The notes beneath the pieces are model-generated. The model made no database searches. It was not told the origin of the DNA and saw only the letters and a program-made list of their open reading frames with translations. From Leptodactylus fallax (Eukaryota > Chordata > Amphibia > Anura > Leptodactylidae), in contig CAMRHE010000157.1 in assembly GCA_947044405.1 (NCBI GenBank), positions 1,812,501 to 1,876,500 on the forward strand: a DNA stretch of 64,000 nucleotides, written 5' to 3'. The translations under genes and the position numbers were made by a program. Every line of letters begins with the position of its first letter. Within the stretch, counting starts at the first letter, position 1. Positions 1-63,410 of the stretch are shown piece after piece.

Positions 1-275
1 TTCAGGAGTGGCAAAGCGAAGATGCAGAAAATTGTCTGGAAAAAAAATGTCAGGATGTCAGCTATTTGGCAAAAACACACTGGCACTATGCCAGGTGCTC
101 ATTTCCCGAACCCTGTTGTATGGTGAACTCCCAGCAGTGTGGACAGGAATGGGGTGTGTGAGTGTTCAGGACCTTGTTGTTTTTTCAGATGATAGTGTAA
201 CAGACTGATAAATGTTAGACATGTGGAAATAGTTCAGGAATATCAGTGTCACATTTTCTGGCTGATGCAATGTAG

Positions 276-373
276 ATTCATATGCTGGGTCCTATCTCTG
301 TCTGTATGCTGCATGTCCTCTTCTGTGTACTGTACTGGAAAATGTGATCATATACAAGAACCATGTAGAACAG
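276..373 (+). CDS. Possible further upstream exon of the NTR-domain gene
   Basis: A 98-bp stretch open in one frame lies between a TGTAG acceptor and a CAGGTGAGT donor. It ends in phase 1, as the next exon (1925) requires, and contains cysteine-rich sequence ending CDHIQEPCRT. Phase agreement has a one-in-three chance of being accidental, and I do not recognise the peptide. Confidence 0.22.
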
Positions 374-902
374 GTGAGTTTTCTTGAGGAAGTTTAGAAG
401 AAAATGGAACTTGTCATATCTACGTAGACCTTGTTTCACTAAGAAAGAATTAGGATATTTTACTGTCGCTTTTGGTGATGCGGTGAATGTCTAATCCATG
501 CTCTATAAACATAGTTCTCAGCATGGCAACTCTTCACCATCAGGCTACTTGTTATTAAAAGGGTGATAAACTTTGTGTATCAGTTTCTCACCATTTACAG
601 AATATTTTGCATATCTGCAAGTGAATGAGGATACACTTGTTTATGTTCAGAGGCTATAGACCCTTACATATAATGAAGTGGACTCAATTGTATCAAGTCT
701 AGGCAGTGCTCTTTGAGCTAAACAGCCTGAACTCCAGACTGATACATTGTAACAAACTACTAGTGAGGTTTCTGCAACTGCTTCTGAAGTATGTACAGTA
801 TGGCTGAGTTCACATGTGCGCCAAGTGTCCATTCGGAGCAGATCCATAAATCGCCAGACGAAAAGTAAAAGCAAAATACAGTCGTGTGAATGGGGCTTTC
901 AA

Positions 903-1757
903 TGATATAAACCACAGTGGCCCCCACATAGTACAATCTGCTCCACTGTGGCCCCCACACAGTACAATTTGCTCCACAGTGGCCTCCACACAATACAATT
1001 TGCTCCACTGTGGCCTCCACACAGTATAATATAATCTGTTCCCCAATGGCCCGAGACAGTATAAAATACTTGTAAGAGCCCCCTCAAGCTGCTTAATTCG
1101 AAACCCACAAAATTAATTTTGCTGTCCAGTTTATTTCAGGGCTATTATTATACTCTGGGGTCTCCTAAGACCCCAGAGTATAATAAGTGGAAGCCCAGAG
1201 AAGGTGAGTAAAAATAACACTTACTCTCTTTGTCTCACCTTTCCTGGGCATCCTTGCTCTGGCTCTCTCCAGCATCCTCTTCGATACTCTTCTCCCTGCG
1301 ACTGAGGTTACTGCTGGGGCCTGTGATTGGGCCTCAACGGTCATGTGGGGCGTGCTGACGTGACTGTTGAGGCCCAGTTACAGGCCCCAGCAGTGACCTC
1401 TGGGGCACGTGACCTCAGAGCCCCGAAGAAGATGCTGGGAACCATCGGAAGCCCAGGAGAGGTAAGTGTTGTTGTGTTTTTGTTTTTTTTTTTTTGTTTT
1501 GTTTTTTGGCAGGCTTCTACTGGAAAGGGGACCATGTACATACATCACATAAGGCCGGGTCCCTTTCCATTAATGATATGTATAGTGGTGGGGGAACCAG
1601 GGTTTCCCCGACCACTATCATAGTGCTGTGGGGCCTCGGCCATCTCCAGTTGGCCGCGGGCCCTGTAATCCTCTGGCCCAGTCACAGGGTGACTGCACGA
1701 GTGCCCCCAGAGAGTGCCCCCTCTGGCACGTGTGCCATAGGTTCACCACCACGGCCA
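903..1757. mobile_element. String-of-hairpins repeat, copy 1 (hAT-like, non-autonomous)
   Basis: 903-1050 holds about four 31-bp minisatellite units of the type ccacagtggcccccacac. A perfect 19-nt palindrome with a 4-nt loop follows at 1145-1186, then a CCCAGAGAAGGTGAG / CTCACCTTTCCTGGGC hairpin, a GGCCTGTGATTGGGCC / GGCCCAGTTACAGGCC inverted pair and a CCACTATCATAG block. Order and sequence match the complete copy at 21023-21966, which has terminal repeats and an 8-bp target duplication. The outer ends are degraded in this copy. It lies in an intron, or upstream, of the NTR gene. Confidence 0.6.
1145..1186. repeat. Perfect 19-nt palindrome module
   Basis: Left arm 1145-1163 (TTATTATACTCTGGGGTCT), 4-nt loop, right arm 1168-1186 is its exact reverse complement. 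The same arm recurs at 21410-21451 and, extended to 20 nt with changed ends, at 28082-28125; imperfect versions occur near 19233 and 19522. Confidence 0.9.
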
Positions 1758-1924
1758 TAAAGTATACTTTGGCACCCTATTTTGTAAAACTGTATTCTGA
1801 CATGCAAAATAAATTACTTAAGTATCAGTGGGGAAAAACTGAAAGACAATGTGATAAGACTATGATGTTCATGTTGCTTTTTGGCACTTACTGAGAAATC
1901 ACCAGAATAATTTTCTAATTGCAG

Positions 1925-1996
1925 ACAAATGTGGAAAGTGCAGGAAAGTCAAAGGACGGCAAAACAAAATCAAGCAATACTGTCAGAAGGACTTTG
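1925..1996 (+). CDS. ADAMTSL5: Penultimate exon of the NTR-domain gene
   Basis: 72-bp exon between a CAG acceptor and a GTAAGT donor. It enters in phase 1 and leaves in phase 1. It holds the first three cysteines of the NTR module (KCGKC and QYCQKDF). Confidence 0.75.
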
Positions 1997-2434
1997 GTAA
2001 GTTAGAATGATTTTCCTTTATACACCTGCCAACAGAAGAGCCAATTCTATCTGGCTGCAGTCTTAATAAGCTTGAATATTTTCTCTTGGATTTTTGCAGT
2101 TTTCCGAGGGAGAATTGTCAGCAAGACGATTGTGGGTAAGGAAACCCGTTATGATGTTCAGGTAGTAATTACCTACAAGAACAATTTCCCCATCCTGAGG
2201 CGGGAATACATGTGGGTCCCAAACACCTGCGATTGTCCGAGTCTACTAGAGAAGCGGGAATATATTCTAATGGCCAGGAGGCATGTTAACTATGAAAAGA
2301 CTCTCAACAGGATATTGCTTGAAGCGGACAGTTTTGTGCGTTCATACAAACCAAAGGAAGATAAAACTCTTCGAGATATTGATCAAGAATGTGCCAAGTA
2401 CGGGTATCAAACGCACCCAAAATTGAACCAATGA
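1925..2434 (+). CDS. ADAMTSL5: NTR (C345C) domain C-terminal exons, probably ADAMTSL5-like
   Basis: Two coding exons, 1925-1996 and 2100-2434, joined by a 103-bp GT-AG intron, ending at TGA 2432-2434. The spliced reading frame gives a CGKC start, an YCQKDF motif, VFRGRIVSK, ETRYDVQV, YMWVPNTCDCP and EYILMARRHV, then a charged tail. This is the layout of a netrin-like NTR module: cysteine pair, YC.KDFV strand, later CDCP cysteines. NTR modules are found in netrins, PCOLCE, SFRPs, complement C3-C5 and ADAMTSL5; the YCQKDFVFR and CDCP pattern fits ADAMTSL5 best from memory. That protein is a secreted, microfibril-associated, catalytically inactive ADAMTS relative. The upstream thrombospondin-repeat and spacer exons are not clearly visible, so the gene is partial here. 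It converges on SERINC4. The NTR domain is well supported; the gene name is an inference. Confidence 0.72.
2100..2434 (+). CDS. ADAMTSL5: Last coding exon of the NTR-domain gene
   Basis: 335-bp exon after a TTTTTGCAG acceptor; the first base pair completes the split codon for valine. It encodes the NTR beta-barrel strands and the CDC cysteine pair and ends in PKLNQ-stop. The 3' UTR follows from 2435; an ATTAAA directly before a run of A near 3176 is one candidate polyadenylation signal. Confidence 0.78.
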
Positions 2435-3750
2435 CCCTTCTGAAGAGCAGTAATACTGCAAAGAATTCACTATGTACAGACAATATGTGTTGTCTATGTG
2501 TATAGACATGTATTTAAAATATTGTTTGACAGAGCTCTGGTTGGGACGTTAAGTAATATTTCATGACTGGTGCTAGGAGGTATTACACGGTATTATAGAG
2601 GAATGTGTTGCTAATCTGCCTTAAAAGTGGCAGTCTTAAAGGGGAGATATCTTAGAAAGGATTGTAAAAGAGCAGCAAACATCAATTACACATTAAGTTT
2701 TTTTTTTGTTTTGTTTTTTAAATACATATATACACAGGGTTTTTATTTCTGACATGTTACAACACAGTATATGCAGATTGGTGTGTAGAAAGACACACAT
2801 TTGTTTTTCACATTAAACAGCAATTCCGTACATTTGGAATCTACTATTCTGCTTCACGTCAATGGATGTATTCAGCATGGAATTTGCCAAATGTTTATCA
2901 CGTTTCTTTACATTTATTTTTATAAAACAGATCCCAGTTGTAGACCTCCTATTTTTTTACCAGATTGTATTAAAATGTATATTCAGCCATATATTTATAG
3001 ATGAAAACACAGAGATGCATATTCATTATGCATAATTTATTTTCACAGGCTTTCTAAAATGAACCGTCACTTATTAAAGCAGCAATACCTATTTATATAA
3101 GGTGATATGTGTGAAAGCTGGGTGCAAGTACAAGTATGAGTGAAGTGTTGTATGAAGTATGCTTAAGATGCATTTATTAAAAAAAAAAAAATGAACAAAC
3201 CTGGACACGTCTTACTTCTTTATAAATGAGGAGCTGTGGGGGGGGGGGGGGAGGTGTCTAGCTTTTTTGAAGAAAGTTCAATTCTTAAATGGGTTGTCTG
3301 TATTAGAATCCCTTTGGAATATAGGTACAAGTAATAGGGGGGTGTTCATTGGGGAGACACCATCTTTTATCTATAGCCAAGAGCCATGTCCTACACACCT
3401 TTCTAGAACTGCAGGTGTCTACTGAAGACAACTGACACCTATTGGTTTCAGTACACCTCTTGGAACACTTTGTTTTCCTTCCAGCAAATGCATACCAGTT
3501 GCTAGCCAAGGGGACCATAACCTATAGTCCAAAGTGATAGCGTAAACATCTGACAAAGTTATCAAATTTTAGATCTCAGATTGTTGCAGTCTGTTTTTGC
3601 AGTGAGTACAATATTGACAACAATATTTGGGCATGTAATCGAATGACTGCATTTACTAGCATGTAACTCTGTCTATATTAGATCCATAGGCTTTGTGATA
3701 TAAGCTGAAGTGATAATCTGGTGTATGGTAACTTTAAACATTAAAGATAA
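2435..3750. other. 3' UTR and intergenic DNA with poly-A and poly-G runs
   Basis: No coding signal. The first few hundred bases are probably the 3' UTR of the NTR gene. Homopolymer runs occur near 2700 (T), 3180 (A) and 3238-3251 (G). Confidence 0.5.
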
Positions 3751-4189
3751 TTAACAGGGTAGTCCACTTTGAGACCAATATTGGGAGACAAATGTTATTG
3801 TTTAATGTATAATAAAACGTACACTTTTCCAATATACTTTCCGTATCAATTCCTCAAGATTTTCTATATCTCTGCTTGCTCATATTCATTCTGTTACTTC
3901 CAGTGGCTAAAAATCAGGCCAAGGTCATGTGACTGACACACAGGTGCACAGCTCGTTACCAAACAGATGTCTGATTACTGTACTGTAACGAGCTGTGCAC
4001 CTGTGTATCATCACATGACCTTGGACTGATTTTTAGCCACTGGAAGTAACAGAATGACATAAAGCAGAGATCTAGAAAACTGCATGGAAATGATACAGAA
4101 AGTATATTGGAAAATTGTACAACTTTTTATTATACAAACCGTAACATTTGTTTCTTAATATTGGTTTGAAACAGGACCATCCCTTTTAA
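3751..4189. mobile_element. TTAA-bounded hairpin MITE
   Basis: Both ends are TTAA. The left arm 3751-3962 and right arm 3982-4189 are near-complete inverted copies. The clearest core pairs CGTTACAGTACAG / CTGTACTGTAACG-type sequence and the block ending in ACCTGTG. No coding sequence. TTAA ends and target sites are typical of piggyBac-type elements; assignment to that superfamily is inference. Confidence 0.75.
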
Positions 4190-5229
4190 TAATGATTACT
4201 GCGGTATATGGGACTAAACCAGTTTGTTACATCAGCAGTAACTGGTTTGGATCTTAATCTGAATTGTTCAAAGGTAGATCATAATCGATCATCGCATCCT
4301 TCATGGATCCTGTAAAAGTGGAAGCCTTGACATCAGTGATAAAATAACAGTGGCTGAAATTAAGACTGGCGTTTCTTATGTCAGTCTTAATTTATGGTGT
4401 GACTTACAGTAAATCTGACAGATGCCTGCTCCGAACTACCTACTGTCTAAAAAAGAGGCAAGTGTGGTGAAAGAGCTAAGATATGCCATTATGTATCAAA
4501 AATGAGTAAAATTTGGCCACTTTCTAGGCTCAGTCCAGTTAGTACATCTGGGCCTATAAGCCTGGAAGGAAGCAAGAAATATAGTTACTCTTACCATTGC
4601 AGCATTTCTTGCATGATCTTGCCACAAACAGTCTTGTACAAATCCTGCTGAGAACATAGGGATTATTCTCCAGCTGATTACTTCCATCATCTGCAGGATA
4701 GGGGCTCAACAATTTTTTTGTCCTACTGCAGACATGGCACAATAGGGAGGCTCCTGTTCCAGCCAGTTGTCTTAAAATGCCCCTCAAATAACTTGCTTGT
4801 CTGACAGCTGTTCTTCCTGACTCCCCCATATGCATACACTCTCAGTTTAGCCAATCACATGTGTGTTTTTAATTGTGTGTCGGCGGTTTATCTCCAGGAA
4901 AAAAAAAAAAGATAGGACATTGAAATTTTAATATGCCTTCCGATCCCTCCTTTTTTTTTTTTTTTTTTTTACCTCTTCAACATAATCTGTCACACAAGTC
5001 ATCTGGTCCTAGGGAAGTTGGTTCTTTGTCTGAGAGAGATATATATACAGTCATATGAAAAAGTTTGGGCACCCCTATTAATGTTTATCATTTTTAGTTC
5101 TAAATATTTGGGTGTTTGCAACAGCCATTTCAATTTGCTATATCTAATAACTGATGGACACAGTAATATTTCAGGATTGAAATGAGGTTTATTGTACTAA
5201 CAGAAAATGTGCAATATGCATTAAACCAA

Positions 5230-6012
5230 AATTTACCGGAAACCCCAAACACAAAAAAGCCCCACCGCAAGCCCCCCCGACCGGTGCAAGAACTTTGGGT
5301 ACCCCTAACATTTTATTGATTTGAAAACCCCCAACCACCTTTTACAGACATACCGAAAAACAAAAATGGTTTTGTAACCCCACCGAGCCTTGAACACCAA
5401 AACCAGGGGGAACCAACAAAAAAAAAAAGAAATAAAGGGGGCCAAATGGAAGCTGTCCCCCAATTCAAACCCCCCCAGAAAGGGGAACACGGGCCCCACA
5501 AAACAACTCTCAAATGATCTGAAAACAAAGATTGTTCAACATAGTTGTTCAGGGGAAGGATACAAAAAGGTGTCTCAGAGATAAAACCTGTGTGTTCCCT
5601 GTGGGGGGGAAAATGAAGAAAAAGGGGGGAACCGGGGGGGGTGTGTTTTTTTCAGGGGGGGGGGGGGGGGGAAAAAAAATATAAAGAGGGGGGAGGAGAA
5701 GAGGGGGGAGAAGGGTGGAGAAAAACCAAAACACCCCCAAAAAGGGGGGGGGGGTTTTTGTGGGTGGGGGTGGGGTGGGGGTTGGGGGGGAAAAAAACAC
5801 CACTTTTTTTGGGGAGGGGGGGTGGGGGGGGGGGGGGGGAGAGAAGGGTTTTTGGAAACGGGGCGCAAAAAAGAGGGGGTGGGGTGTGGTAAAAGACATT
5901 TGGGGGAGAGCGGCTTTTTTTTGGAAGGAGGGGTGGTGGGTTGGAGAAAAAAAAAAAGGGTGTTGGGTGGTTAAAAAAAGGGTGGTAGGGGGGGGGAAAA
6001 AAAAAAAAAAAC
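5230..6012. other. Probable low-quality sequence block
   Basis: Within the Tc1 element the text turns into long runs of G, A and T with almost no C on the + strand (worst 5600-6012). Fragments of normal Tc1 sequence are still legible at 5290-5580 with inflated homopolymers. This looks like a consensus or gap-fill artefact. Proline-rich open frames on the - strand here are by-products. Confidence 0.7.
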
Positions 6013-6027
6013 AAACAAGAAAAACAC

Positions 6028-6500
6028 TTGCTACCCACTGTAAAATTTGGTGGAGGTTCCATCATGCTTTGGGGCTGTGTGGCCAATGCCGGCACCGGGA
6101 ATCTTGTTAAAGTTGAGGGTCGCATGGATTCAACTCAGTATCAGCAGATTCTTGAGAATAATGTACAAGAATCAGTGACGAATTTGAAGTTACGCCGGGG
6201 ATGGATATTTCAGCAAGACAATGATCCAAAACACAGCTCCAAATCTACTCAGGCATTCATGCAGAGGAACAATTACAATGTTCTGGAATGGACCATCCCA
6301 GTCCCCAGACCTGAATATCATTGAACATCTGTGGGATAACATGGTTGAAGCGGGCTGTCCATGCTCGGCAACCATCAAACTTAACTGAACTGGAATTGTT
6401 TTGTAAAGAGGAATGAGTCAAAAATACCTTCATCCAGGATCCAGGAACTGATTAAAAGCTACAGGAAGCGACTAGAGGCTGTTATTTTTGCAAAGTAGGA
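6028..6500 (+). pseudogene. Tc1 transposase C-terminal remnant
   Basis: The frame from 6028 reads through GGGSIMLWGC and [13 protein letters not shown], with the second catalytic aspartate, to 6324. The IIEHLW glutamate region continues in another frame from about 6320. A frameshift in the WxxPSPDLN segment inactivates it. Confidence 0.75.
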
Positions 6501-6740
6501 TCTACTAAATATTAATGTCACTTTTCTGTTGAGGTGCCCATACTTTTGCACAGGTCAAATTTTGGTTTAATGCATATTGCACATTTTCTGTTAGTACAAT
6601 AAACCTCATTTCAATCCTGAAATATTACTGTGTCCATCAGTTATTAGATATATCAAATTGAAATGGCTGTTGCAAACACCCAAATATTTAGAACTAAAAA
6701 TGATTAAGATTAATAGGGGTGCCCAAACTTTTTCATATGA

Positions 6741-6743
<3 letters not shown>

Positions 6744-6780
<37 letters not shown>

Positions 6781-6968
6781 TTTTTTTTTTTTTTTTTTTT
6801 TTTTGGGGGGTTATACCCGGCCCCCGGCCAAAAAGAGGGGGGGAAAAAGTGGTGGGGGGGTTGGTGGAAGGCGGGAGGGGGATTTTTTTAAAAATTTTTT
6901 TTTATTTTTGGAAGAAAAAAAAAAAAAAAGAAGGAAGGGGTGGGATTATTAAAGGAGGGGGGGGAATA

Positions 6969-7018
<50 letters not shown>
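6744..7018. repeat. (TA)n and poly-T, then a second low-quality block
   Basis: A (TA)n run at about 6744-6777 abuts the right end of the Tc1 element, followed by poly-T. 6800-7018 has the same G/A/T run-length texture as 5600-6012, ending in T and A tracts. Normal complexity resumes at about 7023. Confidence 0.7.
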
Positions 7019-7022
<4 letters not shown>

Positions 7023-7023
<1 letters not shown>

Positions 7024-9137
7024 CAAACTCCCCCTGGCCAGTTACAGCCTTGATTCAGTCATTTCTGAGTTATCATAATGTTAAGTGGCTGGATTAAATG
7101 AAGAACATCAATGATGGTTTTATCATTGCTCTTCACCAGTCATGTCATTATCATCACTGTTACCAGCTCCACAATTTGTAAACGGCAAAGCCATTTATAG
7201 CAACTTTTAACATAAGCATTGCTTATAGGACTAACATCTCATGAGATAAACGCTAGGCAATAATGTCTATCAGATCTGAAGATGACAGCCAGGCTATGAT
7301 GGAGCAGAGCTAGAAGTGAAATTTCCAAATAGCAAAATCAAAGTGAAAGGCAGATAAGCAATAATCGGAAGTACCAAATCACATATAATCTGAAAGCCCA
7401 ACAAGCCAACTTTGTATTTGAGGTCATTATACCATGTGGACATGGTGTCCAATGTGAAAAAAGATGCAGATTACTAAGAAAAATCTAAATATAAGATTAA
7501 ACATGGATTTCTTCCAGGAACAGCGCCTCACCCATTCATGTCTGATATTGCAGCTGAGCTCCTATAAAGTAAATGGAGACAAGCTATATAATACTACAAA
7601 AAAACCTTTGGACAGGTGTGGCGCTGTTTTTGGACGAAAGCAAACCTCTTTTTCTAATCCTCCATCTCCTTTCAGAATGTTAAGTGCTTGTAAAGATGAT
7701 CATATTTCCATAGTTAATTTTGTCTATGTCACTGTACCCTGAAGTAGGATTCTGGCACACAAAGCCATACATAACTTTATTAATGTTGGGTGGTCCTAAA
7801 CTGTTTGTTGGGCATCATCCAACTAATAAACACAAAGTTCCTGCGGGATTGAAGTTAATGGAACCCCTTGAAGGTAATGCTACTAGTTATATAAAAATGG
7901 GCAGTGGTTTGCAGCATCATAAGGATTGATGTTCTCTGCAAAATCTGAACTGGAGCCTAAGCACAAAAGGAAATTCCCCTTTCCCCAATATATCTGTATA
8001 CAAGAGCCTGAAAACAGTTGTCATGACACCATGTAAACAGTAAACTGTATTTCATCCAGTCACCATGGCTATAAATAATGGACATTGACCCCCCTGCTAT
8101 ACAAAGGACAACTGCTCTGAAGTTATTGCAGTGTAGATCCTGCCTGACCTTGCAAGCCAAGGTAATTCCCTCCTAGGATTTTAGCTTGGGGCTTTCATGG
8201 GACACATCAGGTAGCTTTGGCGCAGTAATCCCATTATGTATAGATGAGAGCAGAGGTATGCAGACTGCACAGCTTGTACGCAAGTCCTATTGTGTTGCTT
8301 GTAGGCGTCACTTCGACATTGCTTGGTCTCAGGATATGTTCTTTGTAAAACTTGTTTGGTATTTGGGACAGAAAAAAAAAAGTATAACACTTTGGAATCA
8401 TTAGAATAGCTAAGAGCTTATAGCCATTCATTGAAAATCACAACAAGCATACAGTATTACAGATACTGTTTTTATTCACTTCAGGAGCTTTGGATACCTT
8501 TTGTAAGGGTTAGTTCGTGAATGTCAGTTAATTAGAGATTTTCTATGGTGATGTTTAACCTATTGAGCTTTGGAGTTACCCAGAACGCACTGCTCTTATC
8601 CTTGATACTTCAGAAAATATGGCTACATGTGTTGTCATATGGTTAACTAGCTCTGCTGTGTAACACCTAGCTGAAATGTATCTCAAAATGAAAAAAAAGT
8701 TGTCCTCTAAATTGTCCTCCTAGAGAAAATCATGTTGCAGTTCTTTGTAGTCCACATTCCATTGTAGAGTAGCAACCAGAATATGGAGCCAACATCTCTG
8801 CTCATTCTATATAACAAACATAAAAATGAATGAGGACTATTATATCGAATAGGACATCTGCTATTACAGTGAAAAGGTATGTGTCATTGTCAACGTGACC
8901 TTTAGGAAAAGAACCAATGGCTCTGGATTTTTTGTTCCACCCAAAGCAATGGTAGACAGATTGTTTCTCTTGAACGTTCTTAAGGTTAATTGTATGGATT
9001 AAAGTAGGAACAATCCAATCTTGCTAGATGTGTATTTCCTGTTGTTAATCCCCACATTTTCTTTAAGCATTGATCTCACATGCCTATTGTAAATGGCGTC
9101 ACAATGCCTTTTACTTAGATGAAGGGATTAGGACATA
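7023..9137. other. Intergenic DNA and SERINC4 3' UTR
   Basis: No convincing exon on either strand. The SERINC4 3' UTR must start at 9137 and run leftward. A TTTATT at 8470-8475 (AATAAA on the - strand) is a candidate polyadenylation signal, about 660 nt past the stop codon. Confidence 0.45.
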
Positions 9138-46681
<37,544 letters not shown>

Positions 46682-49600
46682 AATTACTACTGACGGATGT
46701 CTGCTCTCTACAATCTAAAGATCTTCACCTTACACAATAGCATCTTCCACATCTTGACAGCCTGGTTGTAGCAGCTAGATGTCCTACAAAATAAGATGTA
46801 TTTGAAGTATTTTGTCTTCTTTAGTAAAACGTGAAGTCCTTCCTTTGCTGAAAGGATGTTTAGTGACTATTGATTGTAGATATTCTTCCAGGTTTATTGT
46901 GCCCGAGGATGGACATCAAAATATGGTTGTGTGGTTTTGTTTTTTTCATAGTGACATGTCTTGATACAGATCCCCATTAACAGGTCAGCTCCCTTCTCAA
47001 TATGTCAGGATACCCGAGAAAGAGAAATGCTGAAGTGCTGATGTGTCACTAAGAGCTCTGACAGCGTTTCTGTCATTTCTTCATTGATATGATCATTCAT
47101 TTTTACCGTCTTGTAGAGCCATACTGGCAGTTTATCACCCTATAGGCAATGCTATAAAACAGTGCCTGATTGACAGGACAAAGTCAGTGACCGTCTTACC
47201 ATCTGCACAGGTTGGGGGAGGGCTATGAAAGGCTCAGTACATTAATAGGATTTGTTCAAAGCCAGTTAGTTATATTTCAAAATGACTATCCAGGCAATGC
47301 AATGGCTGCTAAGACCACACAGACCAACCATGTGCTGTGTGCCAGTGAGAGAAAACAAGTAGAAAGAACATCAAATGGCATTTATAGGAGGAAGCTGCTA
47401 AAATTTGTGCCTTATAAGTTTTTTTTGCCACATTTATGTTGTTTATAGACCCATAAATTATATCTATGATTATCTATTATGTACCTCTAATAAATATTAT
47501 ATTAAGGTGTTAATTTGCATTATAAAATTATAAATAAAATAGTACATCATTTTTACATGTGATATTTTTAAGTACATTACATTTGACTCCCATCAACAGG
47601 TAGACTAAAAGTAAAAGTAGCCTAATATAGGGGATAAAGAAATATTGTAAATTTACTTTGTAACCTCTGTATGAGACCTAGATAGCTTTTCTGCACTAAG
47701 AGGTGCTGAGCATCTACATGAATGGTGCAAGAGCTGCAGATAATCCTATTAACTCTTAATTTAGCTAGGCTAAAAATACTGCTGGCAGCAACAAAGTGAC
47801 ATGCGTGTCACGAGGAAGAAAATTGGTAAAGACATACCTATAAATCCCTATTCAGCCAATGCGTGATATCCAAAATCACTGCAAATAATGTGTGATTATA
47901 AATTTGTATCAGTCATTTAAGAAAGGTTAAATAAAAGGATACCTTTTTCAAAAATTTGCTGAAGTCGTTTTAAGGGTTTTTTCCGGGATTAAGACTTTCA
48001 TGATCTATCCTTAGGTGTCACTTACATGACACCTGAAGCCGTATCTGAAGCTTTCGGGAGCAATGTCAAGAGAGAACAGCGGGGGGGGAATGGGGCTTGA
48101 GAGAGTACTAGTTTTTTGTTTGTTTGTTTGGTCCATTATACTGCGATACTCCCAATACTATAATAGCGCCATACAGAGGAAAATGCTGGAACAGAAAGAG
48201 GGATAAAGACTACAGCAAATATAATATTTTAGATCACAACTCTAACCCCGCCCATATAGTATAATGTTCCATAGTGGCCTCACATACAATATGCCTTATA
48301 GTTGCCCTCCACACAGTATAATGTTCCATAGTGTTCCCAAAATAGACACTTTGTGCCTGCTCCATGATCTAGCGTGTTGGCCTGATGAAGACGTCAGTTA
48401 AGACGTCGAAACGCGTTGCCATACTTTACATCGCCACCTTGTGGAGTAACATTGTGATCCAATAAAAAAAGTTTCATTTTAATACATGTCTGGCTGATTA
48501 AGTAGCGCTCATACATACCCTGTTTTTTTACTACTTTACTACAGAATAATGTCATGTAAATACTGAACATGTTCACCTCGCACCTTCATCTGATGACGGA
48601 CCCCGGTAGGTGGACCTTTAGTTAAAGTAATTGAGTACCCCTGACATATAGGTTTCTATAATGAGGGAGAACTTCTCTTAGTCATGTGACATTATATCAC
48701 TATAGATAGATATCACTTACAGTAATTGCTTTTTATTTAAAATAATGGTAGGACAGATATGATTTATATGATTTTTAAAAGCTTTTTATTTTTAGACTGG
48801 ATGCACTATTATGAGGTTTAAATAAAAAAAATCCTGGTTAATGTGAATAAATAAAAGATAAAAATTTTGCAGCACTCCAGGAGATTCCAGCGAAAAATCT
48901 GTGATTCCTTAGTTCCTATTCAGCAAAGTTTCAGGCCCTACATTTGGACTTTCATCAAAAAATGCGATAAACAGTGTGGCAGTGTGACTGCTGGAGTAGA
49001 ACATTTATGCCACTAGAGGTACAAAAAAGTGTGTATTACACCCTGGGAAAGCAGGATGGAAGAGAAAAGTCTCTGGAAAAGTTGGGTGTTTAATTTTTTC
49101 TGCAGACAAGTGGGTTGTTAATGAGGTTTAATTAGCAGCCAAGTGGGAGGAGCTCTACAAGTAAAGTGTGAATGCATTGGGAGTACTTGGGTCTTCTTTG
49201 TGATCATTGGGAGTTACCCAGCAGTTATTCCCCTACTATCACTTGTTATTACTGGAATACCCCTTTAACATTTTAACAAATAAGCATACTTTATTATAGT
49301 TCCTATACCTTCTTCACACTTTAATGGACACTTACAAAGTACGTAGGATAAATTCCTTTCCGGAAACTTGAAAACAGAGCAACCTCATTTTTATAGGGTA
49401 CACGATTCCAGGTGTCCAATCTCTACTGATAAGACATTTACAATACATTGACAAGGCATTGACAATAATGATTATTGTGAAAAAAAATCCTTTAAGGTTT
49501 ACTGACAAGTCATTGATATGCAGTACAGCAAAAAAAACTCCTCATACAATAAAAAAATTCTTGCCTTTCCAATATCTTATGTCCTGTAAATCCAAAAACA

Positions 49601-49755
49601 ACTTTATAATCTGGAGTTTTATGATGGAACTGTGCGATAATCTAGGGTGCACTTAATATGAAATCCAACAGTCCAATATCATCCTGGGACTTTTTTGTGA
49701 ATTAAAATTCAAGTGATGTTTTAAAATGGGACCTTTGCAACTTTTTGTTCTTCCA
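46682..49755. promoter_or_regulatory. Region between WDR93 stop and SERINC4 start
   Basis: Must contain the WDR93 3' UTR, the SERINC4 promoter and possibly a 5' UTR exon, but I cannot point to a TATA box or CpG island. TTTATT at 49290-49295 (AATAAA on the - strand) is a candidate WDR93 polyadenylation signal, 460 nt past the stop. Repeats within: a (T)nG stretch near 48115, cccatatagtataatgttccatagtggc units at 48250-48330, and a tgatgaagacgtc...cgaaacgcgttg motif at 48383-48418. Confidence 0.4.

Positions 49756-63410
<13,655 letters not shown>

Larger units (their letters stand above)
5048..6743 (+). mobile_element. Tc1-like transposon with corrupted interior
   Basis: Terminal inverted repeats of about 190 bp begin CAGTCATATGAAAAAG at 5048 and end at 6743, flanked by TA on both sides. 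The + strand from 6028 encodes the C-terminal half of a Tc1 transposase: GGGSIMLWGC, then FQQDNDPKH, and after a frameshift IIEHLWD, i.e. the DD34E signature split between frames. The N-terminal half should lie between 5500 and 6010, but that stretch reads as runs of G, A and T and cannot be trusted. It lies between the NTR gene and SERINC4. Confidence 0.85.

Noticed and set aside
5549..6125. Proline-rich and glycine-rich open frames on both strands
   Set aside because: They arise from G, A and T runs in a block that looks corrupted; no family resemblance.
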